This document shows, one piece after another, positions 1 through 7,517 of a DNA stretch of 36,854 nt. Under the pieces are notes generated by a model. That model had not been told where the DNA came from, did no database searches, and was given only the letters and a program-made list of their open reading frames with translations. Both the position numbers and the translations under genes were made by a program. How positions within the stretch are numbered: the first letter of the stretch is position 1; each line of letters begins with the position of its first letter. Source of the stretch: Acidobacteriota bacterium (GTDB taxonomy: Bacteria > Actinomycetota > Acidimicrobiia > Acidimicrobiales > Palsa-688); the NCBI GenBank assembly GCA_028876385.1, contig JAGWSF010000086.1, forward strand, positions 1 through 36,854. Reading direction: 5' to 3'.

Positions 1-981
1 AAGGTCCTCGGCCACGAGAACATGGGGATCGTGGTCGAAGTTGGGCCCGGAGTGACGAGGGTCAAACCCGGCGACCGGGTGTCGGTCCCGTTCAACATCG
101 CCTGCGGTTACTGCGAGAACTGCGACCTGGGATGGACCTCCTTCTGCCTTAACACCAACCCCACCGAAGGTGTCGACGGGGCCGCCTACGGTTACGCCAA
201 CATGGGCCCCTACGCCGGTGGCCAGGCCGAGCTGCTGCGGGTTCCGTTCGCTGATTTCAACCTGCTGGAGTTGCCGCCCGGCGACGAGTTCGAGCAGGAC
301 TTCACGATGCTGTCGGACATCTTTCCCACCGCCTACCACGGGTGCGCGCTCGCAGAGGTGGGTCCCGGTCATTCGGTGGCCGTCTTCGGCGCCGGGCCCG
401 TGGGGCTGCTGGCCGCTCACAGCGCCCGGATCATGGGCGCGGCGCGGGTCTTCCTCGTGGACTTCCACCCCGACCGGCTCCGCATAGGAGCCGACTTCGG
501 GGCGGAGCCGATCGACCTGTCGGCAGGGGATCCCGTGGAGCAGATCCTCCAGGCCACCCACGGCAGGATGGTCGATCGCGGCGTGGATGCGGTCGGATAC
601 CAGGCCCACGACCCGGCCGGCGACGAACACCCGGAAATGGTCCTCGACAACCTGGTCAAGGTCGTCCGCTCGGCCGGGGCCATCGGCGTGGTCGGCGTGT
701 ACATGCCCGAAGACCCGGGGGCGGCGGAAGAAGGGGCCCGGGAGGGCCGGGTCGGCTTCGACTACGGGACGTTCTTCACCAAGGGTCTCCGCATGGGGAC
801 GGGCCAGTGCCCGGTGAAGCGCTACAACCGCCAGCTGAGGGATCTCATCGTCGCCGGAGCGGCGCAGCCGTCGCTGATCGTGTCCCACGAGTTGAGCCTG
901 GACGAGGGACCCGAGGCGTACAAGAAGTTCGATCGGCGCGAGGACGGCTGGACCAAGGTCCTGCTGCATCCTGCGGCCTGA
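1..981 (+). CDS. Zinc-dependent alcohol/formaldehyde dehydrogenase, 5' truncated
   Basis: The frame is open from base 1, so the true start lies outside the window; probably some 60 N-terminal residues are missing. The visible protein opens with the catalytic-zinc motif GHE (KVLGHENMG). The structural-zinc lobe follows with four cysteines in C-x2-C-x2-C-x7-C spacing ([15 protein letters not shown]). A Rossmann NAD-binding motif [14 protein letters not shown] lies in the second half. The [11 protein letters not shown] segment resembles the glutathione-independent formaldehyde dehydrogenase branch of the MDR superfamily, which oxidises small aldehydes or alcohols with NAD. The family call is secure; formaldehyde as substrate is inference. 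The next gene starts 88 bases downstream on the same strand and is unrelated. Confidence 0.9.
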   Translation, partial: KVLGHENMGIVVEVGPGVTRVKPGDRVSVPFNIACGYCENCDLGWTSFCLNTNPTEGVDGAAYGYANMGPYAGGQAELLRVPFADFNLLELPPGDEFEQDFTMLSDIFPTAYHGCALAEVGPGHSVAVFGAGPVGLLAAHSARIMGAARVFLVDFHPDRLRIGADFGAEPIDLSAGDPVEQILQATHGRMVDRGVDAVGYQAHDPAGDEHPEMVLDNLVKVVRSAGAIGVVGVYMPEDPGAAEEGAREGRVGFDYGTFFTKGLRMGTGQCPVKRYNRQLRDLIVAGAAQPSLIVSHELSLDEGPEAYKKFDRREDGWTKVLLHPAA

Positions 982-1069
982 CGAGCGCCATGCCGGGCAG
1001 CACCGATACCATCGCGGAAGTGGTCGGAACCAGCAAGCAGGGCGTCGATGACCGCCCCGGCGCGCCGGA

Positions 1070-2833
1070 GTGATCCTTCGAAGCGGCCCGTCCGCCGAGG
1101 CGCCCACCCCGGGTGAAGTGTCTCGATCCCGGAGCGGCCCCCTTTGGAGCCGACGGTCCCTTCGTCGCGCCGCTGGGGCGGCAGTCATCGTCGCCGCCGG
1201 CTTGGGCGCCGTCACCGTGGCCGAGCCCGCCGGAGGACCCGGAACCGACGGAACCAGCGCGGTAGCTGATACCCCGGCGCAATCGGGACGATCTGCTTCC
1301 CCGGTGCTGGCCTCCACCGCCACGGCGGCCTGCGCCGATCCGGTCGCTACCTGGTCGCTGACGCAGAAGGTCGATCAGCTGTTGCTCGTGACCGCCGACT
1401 ACTCGGACCTGGCAGCCGCCGGTCCCTCCGCGACCGCAGGGGTCGGCGGCTTGGTCCTGATGGGTCAGCCTCCGTCCGGGTCAGGGCCGGCGATCCAATC
1501 CGCCCTGGCGGGGCTACAGGCTCAGGCGGCCGGGGCCGGCCGGCTCCCGCTGTTGGTTTCCACCGACGAGGAGGGCGGCTACGTGGCCCGTCTCTCGCAG
1601 GTGATCGGGAGCCTGCCCACTCCCCGACAGATGGCCTCCCAATGGTCTCCCGCCCAGACCGAGACCGCCATCGCCGCTCACGCCCGGGCCATGAAGGCCC
1701 TCGGGGTGGACATGGACCTGGCCCCGGTGGCTGACACGTCACCGGCCGGCAACCCCGTAGCCGACGAGGGAGACCGGTCGTTCAGCGCCGATCCTCAGAC
1801 GGCCGCCACCTACACCGACGCGTTCATGGCCGGCTTGCGCGACGGCGGGGTTATCCCGGTGGTCAAGCATTTCCCCGGTCTCGGGCACGCCAGCGCCAAC
1901 ACCGACCAGGGCCCTGCGGTCGATCCGTCCCTCTCGCAGTTGCAGGGCGCCGACCTGATTCCCTTCGAGAGCGCGGTTGCGGCGGGCGCCCCGGTGGTGA
2001 TGGTCGGCCACCCCTCGGTTCCGGGCTTGACCGGGGGAGCGCCGGCCAGTCTGTCAACGGCCACCTACAGCCTGCTCAGAGGTCAGCTCGGCTTCCGCGG
2101 AGTCGCCATCACCGACGCGCTCGGCGCCGGCGCCATTTCGGCGGCCGGCTACACCGAGGCCACGGCCGCCGCTCAGGCCGTGGAATCGGGAGCGGACATG
2201 GTGCTCGTCGATGCCGCCGATGAGGCCGCGGTGCAACAGAGTCTGACGGCGGCGGTCCAGGCCGGCTCACTGCCCATTTCGGCGCTCGACGCCCACGTCG
2301 ATCGCATCCTGGCCCTCAAGGGCCTCAACGTCTGCCCGACGACGGTCGGGATAGCCGCCTCGCCGCCCGGGGCTGCGTCCGAGGGATACCGCTTGGCCGG
2401 TTCGACCGGCGGCGTCCAATCGTTCAATGTGCCCGATGAGGGATCACTGTCAGGGGTGACCCTGGACCGGCCGGTGGTCGGCATCGGCTCGACCCCTGAC
2501 GGCGGCGGCTACTGGCTGGCCGCCTCCGACGGCGGCATCTTCTCCTTCGGCGACGCCCACTTCTACGGCTCCACCGGCGGCATCCCCCTCAACCAACCCG
2601 TCGTCGGCATGGCCGCCACCCCCGACGGCCGCGGCTACTGGCTGGTCGCCTCCGACGGCGGCATCTTCTCCTTCGGCGACGCCCACTTCTACGGCTCCAC
2701 CGGCGGCATCCCCCTCAACCAACCCGTCGTCGGCATGGCCGCCACCCCCGACGGCGGCGGCTACTGGCTGGTCGCCTCCGACGGCGGCATCTTCTCCTTC
2801 GGCGACGCCACCTTCTACGGCTCCGGGGCCTGA
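1070..2833 (+). CDS. Secreted GH3 beta-N-acetylhexosaminidase-like protein with C-terminal repeats
   Basis: A basic, twin-arginine-containing N terminus (SRRSLRR) followed by a hydrophobic Ala/Val stretch predicts export, possibly by Tat. Residues about 80-430 form a glycoside hydrolase family 3 catalytic domain: [10 protein letters not shown], the [17 protein letters not shown] loop typical of bacterial NagZ-like enzymes, and [12 protein letters not shown], whose Asp is the expected nucleophile. The C-terminal 110 or so residues are copies of a 42-residue unit, [17 protein letters not shown] plus a linker, a repeat I associate with secreted Acidimicrobiia proteins; it probably forms a beta-rich binding module. 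The start is GTG at 1070. GTG at 1118 is a good alternative, better placed for a signal peptide and preceded by GGGTGAA. Likely role: cell-wall or glycan hydrolysis outside the membrane (inference). Confidence 0.88.
   Translation: MILRSGPSAEAPTPGEVSRSRSGPLWSRRSLRRAAGAAVIVAAGLGAVTVAEPAGGPGTDGTSAVADTPAQSGRSASPVLASTATAACADPVATWSLTQKVDQLLLVTADYSDLAAAGPSATAGVGGLVLMGQPPSGSGPAIQSALAGLQAQAAGAGRLPLLVSTDEEGGYVARLSQVIGSLPTPRQMASQWSPAQTETAIAAHARAMKALGVDMDLAPVADTSPAGNPVADEGDRSFSADPQTAATYTDAFMAGLRDGGVIPVVKHFPGLGHASANTDQGPAVDPSLSQLQGADLIPFESAVAAGAPVVMVGHPSVPGLTGGAPASLSTATYSLLRGQLGFRGVAITDALGAGAISAAGYTEATAAAQAVESGADMVLVDAADEAAVQQSLTAAVQAGSLPISALDAHVDRILALKGLNVCPTTVGIAASPPGAASEGYRLAGSTGGVQSFNVPDEGSLSGVTLDRPVVGIGSTPDGGGYWLAASDGGIFSFGDAHFYGSTGGIPLNQPVVGMAATPDGRGYWLVASDGGIFSFGDAHFYGSTGGIPLNQPVVGMAATPDGGGYWLVASDGGIFSFGDATFYGSGA
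2507..2830 (+). repeat. 126-bp tandem repeat inside the GH3 gene
   Basis: Two full 126-bp units begin at 2507 and 2633, and a partial third begins at 2759. By eye, units 1 and 2 differ at only two bases: an Ala/Val codon change and the final Arg/Gly codon. The third unit matches for about 70 bases before the stop. A more diverged protein-level copy precedes them, around 2395-2506. The near identity at synonymous positions implies recent duplication or gene conversion. Confidence 0.95.
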
Positions 2834-2884
2834 GGAGGGTCACCCGGGCCTGAGGAGGGTCAGCCGGGCCTGAGGAGAGTCAGT
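2825..2884. repeat. 20-bp tandem repeat (3 copies) spanning two convergent stop codons
   Basis: Three copies of a 20-bp unit, approximately CGGGCCTGAGGAGGGTCAGC, occupy 2825-2844, 2845-2864 and 2865-2884. The first TGA (2831) is the stop of the GH3 gene. The TCA in the third copy (2880-2882) is the stop of the HAD gene on the other strand. Because 20 is not a multiple of 3, the copies place TGA in all three frames on both strands. Confidence 0.9.
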
Positions 2885-3539
2885 GGGGCGCGAGTTGGGC
2901 GATGGGGCTCGTGAGCAGCCAGTCACGGAGTTGCTCGGCGTCCCGGTAGACGTGCAGCGCCCCGGCCTCGGAGAGTTCGTGGTGGCTGAAACCGCCCGTC
3001 TCTACCGCCACGCAGCCCATGCCGGCGGCGGCCGCCGCCCGGACGTCCCAGACGCTGTCGCCTACCACCAGAGCTCGACGACGGTCGACCCCGGCGACCT
3101 CAGCGGCCTTCACGAATATGTCGGGATCGGGCTTCGAGGCGTCCACGTCGTCAGCGGTGGTGACGGCATCGATTACATCGTCGCGCTCGAGGACACGTCT
3201 GGACGCCTCCAGCTCGTCGGCGGGCGACGAAGTGGCGAGGACGACCGCTAACCCGAGTTGGTGCACCGCTTCGAGCAGCGCGCCGGCCGCCGGGAAGGCC
3301 CGGATGTCCGAACGCAACTCCTCGTAACGGCGGTGCCGACTCCGGCTCAACGCGGGGTCGTCCTGTCCGATGAGAGTGGCGGTGAGCTGGTCGCCGCCCT
3401 GGCCCACCAGGCGATGGATGGCGTTCATGGGGGCCCACCGCCCGTGATCGGCGAAAGCCCGGGCCCAGGCGATGGTGTGGAGATAGTTCGTGTCGACCAG
3501 AGTGCCGTCGACATCGAAGAGGACCCCTGGCCGCCCCAT
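2880..3539 (-). CDS. HAD-superfamily hydrolase (phosphatase), subfamily IA
   Basis: This 219-residue protein carries all four HAD motifs: FDVDGTLVD (nucleophile Asp9 and acid/base Asp11), LATSSPAD (motif II), SKPDPDIF (motif III Lys) and VVGDSVWDVRAA (motif IV). The cap between motifs I and II fits phosphoglycolate phosphatase or beta-phosphoglucomutase-like enzymes, which hydrolyse small phosphorylated metabolites in the cytoplasm. The ATG at 3539 overlaps the stop of the small gene upstream (TGATG), so the two are probably translationally coupled. The stop lies inside a 20-bp tandem repeat shared with the convergent GH3 gene. The substrate cannot be told from the sequence. Confidence 0.92.
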   Translation of the reverse strand: MGRPGVLFDVDGTLVDTNYLHTIAWARAFADHGRWAPMNAIHRLVGQGGDQLTATLIGQDDPALSRSRHRRYEELRSDIRAFPAAGALLEAVHQLGLAVVLATSSPADELEASRRVLERDDVIDAVTTADDVDASKPDPDIFVKAAEVAGVDRRRALVVGDSVWDVRAAAAAGMGCVAVETGGFSHHELSEAGALHVYRDAEQLRDWLLTSPIAQLAPH

Positions 3540-3769
3540 CAGTAGTTGCCGGGGGGATCACTCGCCGGGAAGGAGTCCTCGGTGCTCTCCTCGCCTGCGC
3601 CGTCCCCTTCGCCTGGGCCCTCTCGCCTGGGGTGCCCCTCCTCCGGGGTGCTCCCGCGGCCCTCCCGGGGCGCGTTGGTGGTGGGGGCCTCGGCGGGAGG
3701 GGAACCGGCGGCGGGGCCCGGGCCGCGTTCGCCGCCGGTACCACCCATCTGGTCGTCAGCATCAGACAT
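3539..3769 (-). CDS. Small acidic, disordered protein with C-terminal SFPASDPP motif
   Basis: A 76-residue protein starting at ATG 3769 and overlapping the HAD start as TGATG. It is almost entirely Gly, Pro, Glu, Ala and Ser, so it is probably disordered, with no membrane segment or cysteine. The end, EDSFPASDPPGNY, matches a motif (E-S/D-SFPASDPP) that I recognise at the C termini of many small uncharacterised bacterial proteins. That motif and the coupling to the HAD gene are the main reasons to treat it as real despite its low complexity. Function unknown; the SFPASDPP tail may be a docking peptide, which is speculation. Confidence 0.65.
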   Translation of the reverse strand: MSDADDQMGGTGGERGPGPAAGSPPAEAPTTNAPREGRGSTPEEGHPRREGPGEGDGAGEESTEDSFPASDPPGNY

Positions 3770-3778
3770 GGGCGGAAC

Positions 3779-3860
3779 CTACCCGGGCTCGTACGGGCCG
3801 AAGCACGAGGCCCCGCAGCAGACGGCCGTGACCGAGTTGGACCCCGTCGAGCCCGGGTAG
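3779..3860. repeat. 13-bp perfect inverted repeat with 56-bp spacer between divergent genes
   Basis: CTACCCGGGCTCG at 3779-3791 is exactly complementary to CGAGCCCGGGTAG at 3848-3860. The pair lies in the 141-base gap between the divergent small SFPASDPP gene and the FAD oxidoreductase gene. It could be two half-operators, a large RNA stem in the leader of the oxidoreductase, or a remnant of a mobile element. No transposase or target duplication is visible. Confidence 0.85.
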
Positions 3861-3910
3861 CCACGAGTCCCGCTTGGCGACTCAACGGCGATCTGCGGCA
3901 GAATCCGCCC

Positions 3911-5512
3911 GTGCCTGACGCGGTCGTGGTCGGCGCCGGGCCCAACGGCCTGGTCGCCGCCAACCATCTGGCCGACCACGGTTGGTCGGTGGTGGTCCTC
4001 GAAGCCGAACCCGAGCCGGGCGGGGCCGTCCGGAGCGGCGAGATCACCCGGCCGGGCTTCGTCCACGACCGGTTCAGCGCCTTCTACCCCCTGGCCGTGG
4101 CCTCGCCGGCCCTCACCGGGCTCCGGCTCACCGACTACGGGCTGAAATGGCGCCACGCCCCCCTCGTGCTGGCCCATCCCTTCCAAGACGGGCGCTGCGC
4201 CACCATCGCCAGGGACGAGGCGGTCACGGCGGCGACCGCCGCCTCGTTCAGCGCCGCCGACGGGCCGGCCTGGGTGGCCATGATGCAGCAGTGGGACCGT
4301 GTCAGCGAACCTCTGCTCGGCGCCCTGCTCGGCCCCTTCCCCCCGGTCAGCCACGGGTTGACCCTCGCCCGGCGGTTGAAGGCCACCGGCACCCTCCGTC
4401 TGCTGCGCCATACCGTTCTGCCGGTCCGGCGCATGGCCGAGGAGTTGTTCGGTGGGGAGGGCGCCCGGATCCTGCTCGGCGGATCGGCGCTGCACGCCGA
4501 TCTCTGCCCCGAGGGGGCCGGCAGTGGGCTTTACGGGTGGATGCTGTCGTGCCTGGGCCAACGCCACGGGTTCCCCGTGCCGGAGGGAGGAGCCGGGTCT
4601 CTCACCCGGGCCCTGGTGGCCCGGCTCGAAGCCAAAGGCGGCAAGGTGGAATGCGGCCGTCGGGTCACCCGGGTCGTCGTCGAGGGCGGCCGCGCCGTCG
4701 GCGTCGAAACCACCGGCGGCGACCCGACCCCGGCCCGGCGGGCCGTCCTAGCCGACGTGTCGGCGCCCTCCCTCTATCTCGATCTCGTCGATCCCGGGCT
4801 ACTGCCGCCGGGGCTGCTCGCCGACCTGCAACGCTTCCAGTGGGACACGGCCACCGTGAAGGTCGACTGGGCGCTCAGCCGTCCCCTGCCCTGGAGCGCG
4901 CCGGCCGCCGCAGAGGCGGGCACGGTCCACATCGCCGATGACTTCGACAACCTCACCGAGTTCGCCGCCCACCTGGCCATGGGTCAGCTGCCGGCACGGC
5001 CGTTCCTGCTATTCGGCCAGCAGTCGCGGGCCGATCCGAGCCGCTCGCCGGTGGGTACGGAGACGGCGTGGGCCTACACCCACGTGCCCCGCACCATCCG
5101 CGGCGACGCCGCCGGGCGCATCGCCGTGGACCCCACGACGCCGGCGGGGGCCTGGCTGGAACCCTTCGCCGAACGGATCGAGGAGCGGGTCGAGCGGCTC
5201 GCCCCCGGATTCCGCTCCACCATCCTCGGCCGCCACGTGGCCGGGCCGGGAGACCTGCAGGGCGCCGATGCCAACCTCCACGGCGGCGCCATCGGCGGGG
5301 GAACCGCCCAGTTCCACCAGCAGCTGATCTTCCGTCCGGTGCCCGGCACGGGACGGCCCGAGACCCCCATCGCCGGGCTCTACCTGGCCTCCTCGTCGGC
5401 CCACCCGGGCGGCGGCGTCCACGGTGCCCCTGGCGCCAACGCCGCCCGCGCCGCGCTGCTCGGGTTCCAGCGGGCTCGGGCCGCGGTCTTCGGGGGCGGG
5501 TCCCGGCGCTGA
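3911..5512 (+). CDS. NAD(P)/FAD-dependent oxidoreductase, PYROXD2/CrtI (phytoene desaturase) type
   Basis: With the GTG start at 3911 the protein has 533 residues and opens directly with the dinucleotide-binding fold (VVVGAGPNGLVAANHLADHG, then VVVLEAEPEPGG). The open frame continues upstream to 3632 but that extension is low-complexity and not family-like. The C-terminal part has the HGGAIGGG and AHPGGGVHGAPGANAARAAL segments typical of the PYROXD2/CrtI group, where the C terminus completes the FAD site. Members desaturate or isomerise polyenes or act on unknown substrates; no carotenoid genes are nearby, so the substrate is open. A hairpin directly after the stop may end transcription. Confidence 0.88.
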   Translation: MPDAVVVGAGPNGLVAANHLADHGWSVVVLEAEPEPGGAVRSGEITRPGFVHDRFSAFYPLAVASPALTGLRLTDYGLKWRHAPLVLAHPFQDGRCATIARDEAVTAATAASFSAADGPAWVAMMQQWDRVSEPLLGALLGPFPPVSHGLTLARRLKATGTLRLLRHTVLPVRRMAEELFGGEGARILLGGSALHADLCPEGAGSGLYGWMLSCLGQRHGFPVPEGGAGSLTRALVARLEAKGGKVECGRRVTRVVVEGGRAVGVETTGGDPTPARRAVLADVSAPSLYLDLVDPGLLPPGLLADLQRFQWDTATVKVDWALSRPLPWSAPAAAEAGTVHIADDFDNLTEFAAHLAMGQLPARPFLLFGQQSRADPSRSPVGTETAWAYTHVPRTIRGDAAGRIAVDPTTPAGAWLEPFAERIEERVERLAPGFRSTILGRHVAGPGDLQGADANLHGGAIGGGTAQFHQQLIFRPVPGTGRPETPIAGLYLASSSAHPGGGVHGAPGANAARAALLGFQRARAAVFGGGSRR

Positions 5513-5513
5513 A

Positions 5514-5539
5514 CCCTCCGGGAGCGGCCTGCCGGAGGG
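5514..5539 (+). terminator. Hairpin after FAD oxidoreductase; candidate terminator
   Basis: CCCTCCGG (5514-5521) pairs perfectly with CCGGAGGG (5532-5539) around a 10-base loop, starting two bases after the stop codon. No T-run follows, so an intrinsic terminator is not certain. TATAGT at 5543-5548 just downstream resembles a -10 box and could serve the next gene, but no convincing -35 is spaced to it. Confidence 0.4.
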
Positions 5540-5610
5540 CCCTATAGTCGCCTGGCGGCACTGATGGTCGCAGTCGATCACCCAGGGTGAGCCGATCCGA
5601 GGGGGGAACC

Positions 5611-6483
5611 GTGTCCGACGCCGGCCTGAGGGATATCCGCGAATTGCGCGAGGACAGGGAAGCCTACGCCGCAGAACTGCGACGGCGATGGGGGGGTCTG
5701 CTCAGCTACCGCTACGTCGGTCGACGCTGGTCGTCGATGGATCTCGGCGTCGACGCCGACGACACCGTGGCCGTCAGGCACGACTTCCGCAACTCGACCG
5801 GCGGGCTGCTCGTCGCCCCCCTCGCCATATGCGCGCCCGAAGGGGGAGGTATGAGTGACCTCGAGGCGGTACCCAACCCGGTGATCCACAGCGCCCAGAT
5901 CGTCGACGCCGGCCACGGCGTGGAGCGCATCAAGGTGCTCACCACGGTCCTCAAGCGGGGACGCCAGATGGGCTACAGCCGCTCGTTGATCGTCGACGCC
6001 GACCGCCCCGAGCGGGTGATCGCCCTGACCGAGGGGCAGGGCATCAGCATCGGCGCCGTGCCCGAAGGGCTCGAGCGCATGCCCGAGAATCCCATCGAGG
6101 TCGTCGACTCGCCCGATCTCCCCCCGCTGTGGCAGGTGTTCGGGGCGGCCCGCCGGGCCGACGGCCACTGGGCTCTGCCCGAGTTGGCCGTCGAGGTGGC
6201 CTCCCCCGACGCCGCTTTGCACATCGGCCCCCAGCACGTCGTCCTCGAAGCCGCCGCCCAGGACGCCGCCGGCAGGGTTGCGGCAACCGACGGCCTGCAG
6301 GTCCGCTCCTGGCACGTGATGTTCCTCGCCCGCGCCAAGGTGGGGCCTTTCAGGGTCGACGCCGAAGCCTTCCTCGGGACCGACGGGCAGGTAGGCGTGC
6401 GCCTGCTGATGGTCGACGAGGGGGATGGCGGCCGGGCGGTGACATCGGGAACGGCGATGTTCCGCGCCGTCCCCGGCGGGTAG
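5611..6483 (+). CDS. Hotdog-fold, thioesterase-like protein (possibly double hotdog)
   Basis: The GTG at 5611 is preceded by a strong ribosome site (GAGGGGGG, about 5 bases away) and gives 290 residues; a GTG at 5587 in the same frame has a weaker site. I see no enzyme signature by eye. Two halves look like repeated hotdog sheets: one runs through FRNSTGGLLVAPLAI and LKRGRQMGYSRSLIVDAD, the other through ALPELAVEVASPDAALHIGP and VRSWHVMFLARAKVGPF. Such proteins bind or hydrolyse acyl-CoA thioesters, which fits the surrounding CoA genes. No catalytic residue can be assigned. It converges with the LLM oxidoreductase gene. Moderately confident in the fold, not in an activity. Confidence 0.6.
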   Translation: MSDAGLRDIRELREDREAYAAELRRRWGGLLSYRYVGRRWSSMDLGVDADDTVAVRHDFRNSTGGLLVAPLAICAPEGGGMSDLEAVPNPVIHSAQIVDAGHGVERIKVLTTVLKRGRQMGYSRSLIVDADRPERVIALTEGQGISIGAVPEGLERMPENPIEVVDSPDLPPLWQVFGAARRADGHWALPELAVEVASPDAALHIGPQHVVLEAAAQDAAGRVAATDGLQVRSWHVMFLARAKVGPFRVDAEAFLGTDGQVGVRLLMVDEGDGGRAVTSGTAMFRAVPGG

Positions 6484-6530
6484 TTCTCGGCCGGAGCCTG
6501 GCCGTGGCGCCAGCACCGGCGGCCCGGCGT

Positions 6531-7412
6531 CTAGATCGCCAGCGCCTCTCGGGCCCGATCCAACTCGGTCGGGTCGGTGGTGGTCGGCACGAGGAAGAAC
6601 TCGTCGCAGCCCACCTGGCGGGCCGCTTCGGCGGCGTGGCGCAACGCCCCGGCTGAGTTGATGGTGGCGTGGCCGGCGGCCTGGCGGGCCACGCCCTCCC
6701 CGTAGACACGCATGTAGCGGTACACGTACTCCGAGAGGCGGTCCTCGGCTCCGGGCCCGAGAGCGAACCAGACGCTGGTCGAGAAGTGCGGCTCGCGGTC
6801 GCGCCCCGCCTCGGCCCAGGCCTCGAACACCCGGGCCCTCTGGGCCGCCAGCGCGTCGGGGTTGACCGCGGTGATCGACGACGGGTCGTTGACTCCGACG
6901 GCCCAACGGGCGGCCCGGGCTATGGCCTTGGGCCCGACCACGCCGGCGACGAAAGGAGGGCCTCCGGGCTGGACGGGAGACGGCCCGACCGGGTCCGACC
7001 CCGGGAATGGCCCTTCCCCCGCCCAGGTCCGCCGCATGCGGGCCACCTGCTCGTCCATGCGCGACCACCGCCGGGCGAAATCGGCGTTGATGGCCCGGTA
7101 GTCCTGCTCCCGACCCCCCACCCCGACCCCTAGGGTCAGCCGGCCGCCGCTCAGCTGATCCACCGACGCCATCTCCTTGGCCATCATCACTTCGTCGTGG
7201 GCCGGCAACACGATCAGCGTGGTCCACAAGCGGACCCGTTCGGTGAGCGCGGCGGCGCCCGCCAGTTCGACGACGAGGGAGTGGCTGGTGAAGGTGATCC
7301 GCTCGGGCACGGCCAAGCTGCTCCAGGGCCCCTCGTCCACGCTTCGACACCAGGTCAGGAACTCCTCCCGGCGGTGGGGGAGCATTGTGGGCAGCGTCAT
7401 GGCCAGGTCCAT
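6531..7412 (-). CDS. LLM-class (F420-dependent type) flavin oxidoreductase
   Basis: The 293-residue protein has the luciferase-like monooxygenase pattern: WSSLAVPERITF near the start, ERVRLWTTLIVLPAHDEVMMAKEMASVDQ in pieces around residues 58-88, then SGGRLTLGVGVGGREQDY and RRWSRMDEQVARMRRTW. In actinobacteria this group usually carries coenzyme F420 and transfers hydride to or from diverse substrates; F420 rather than FMN is inferred from family and taxon. The start is ATG 7412. It is divergent from the fused CoA-transferase gene, separated by 105 bases, so the two may share control. The substrate is unknown. Confidence 0.88.
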   Translation of the reverse strand: MDLAMTLPTMLPHRREEFLTWCRSVDEGPWSSLAVPERITFTSHSLVVELAGAAALTERVRLWTTLIVLPAHDEVMMAKEMASVDQLSGGRLTLGVGVGGREQDYRAINADFARRWSRMDEQVARMRRTWAGEGPFPGSDPVGPSPVQPGGPPFVAGVVGPKAIARAARWAVGVNDPSSITAVNPDALAAQRARVFEAWAEAGRDREPHFSTSVWFALGPGAEDRLSEYVYRYMRVYGEGVARQAAGHATINSAGALRHAAEAARQVGCDEFFLVPTTTDPTELDRAREALAI

Positions 7413-7495
7413 ACTGCATGATGCCGCACCACGCCCTCGCGGTGCTGACCCGCCGGCGATGCCCGCACCATAGCGAGTGGTATCGTTTGAGGGGA

Positions 7496-7510
7496 CCTAG
7501 GGCTAGGGGG
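7496..7510 (+). promoter_or_regulatory. Small palindrome and ribosome site before the CoA-transferase gene
   Basis: CCTAG-GG-CTAGG at 7496-7507 is a perfect inverted repeat running into the AGGGGG ribosome site (7505-7510) of the GTG start at 7518. It could be an operator or an RNA hairpin that masks the ribosome site. No -35/-10 pair of good quality was seen in this divergent gap. Confidence 0.3.
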
Positions 7511-7517
7511 AAGCGCC

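Noticed and set aside
2450..2722. Minus-strand frame with a repeated peptide ([18 protein letters not shown])
   Set aside because: It is the antisense image of the 126-bp repeats in the GH3 gene.
3779..3863. tRNA-like element: paired ends followed by CCA
   Set aside because: The stem is 13 bp rather than 7, and there is no T-loop GTTCRAATC or anticodon arm; the CCA is coincidental.
6488..6504. CGGCC-N7-GGCCG as a bidirectional terminator between convergent genes
   Set aside because: A 5-bp stem without a T-run is too weak to support a call.
5578..7419. Long open frame of 613 codons on the minus strand over the hotdog and LLM genes
   Set aside because: It is antisense or out of frame to two genes with clear family motifs, is full of Arg, Gly and Pro, and matches no fold; high GC makes such frames common.
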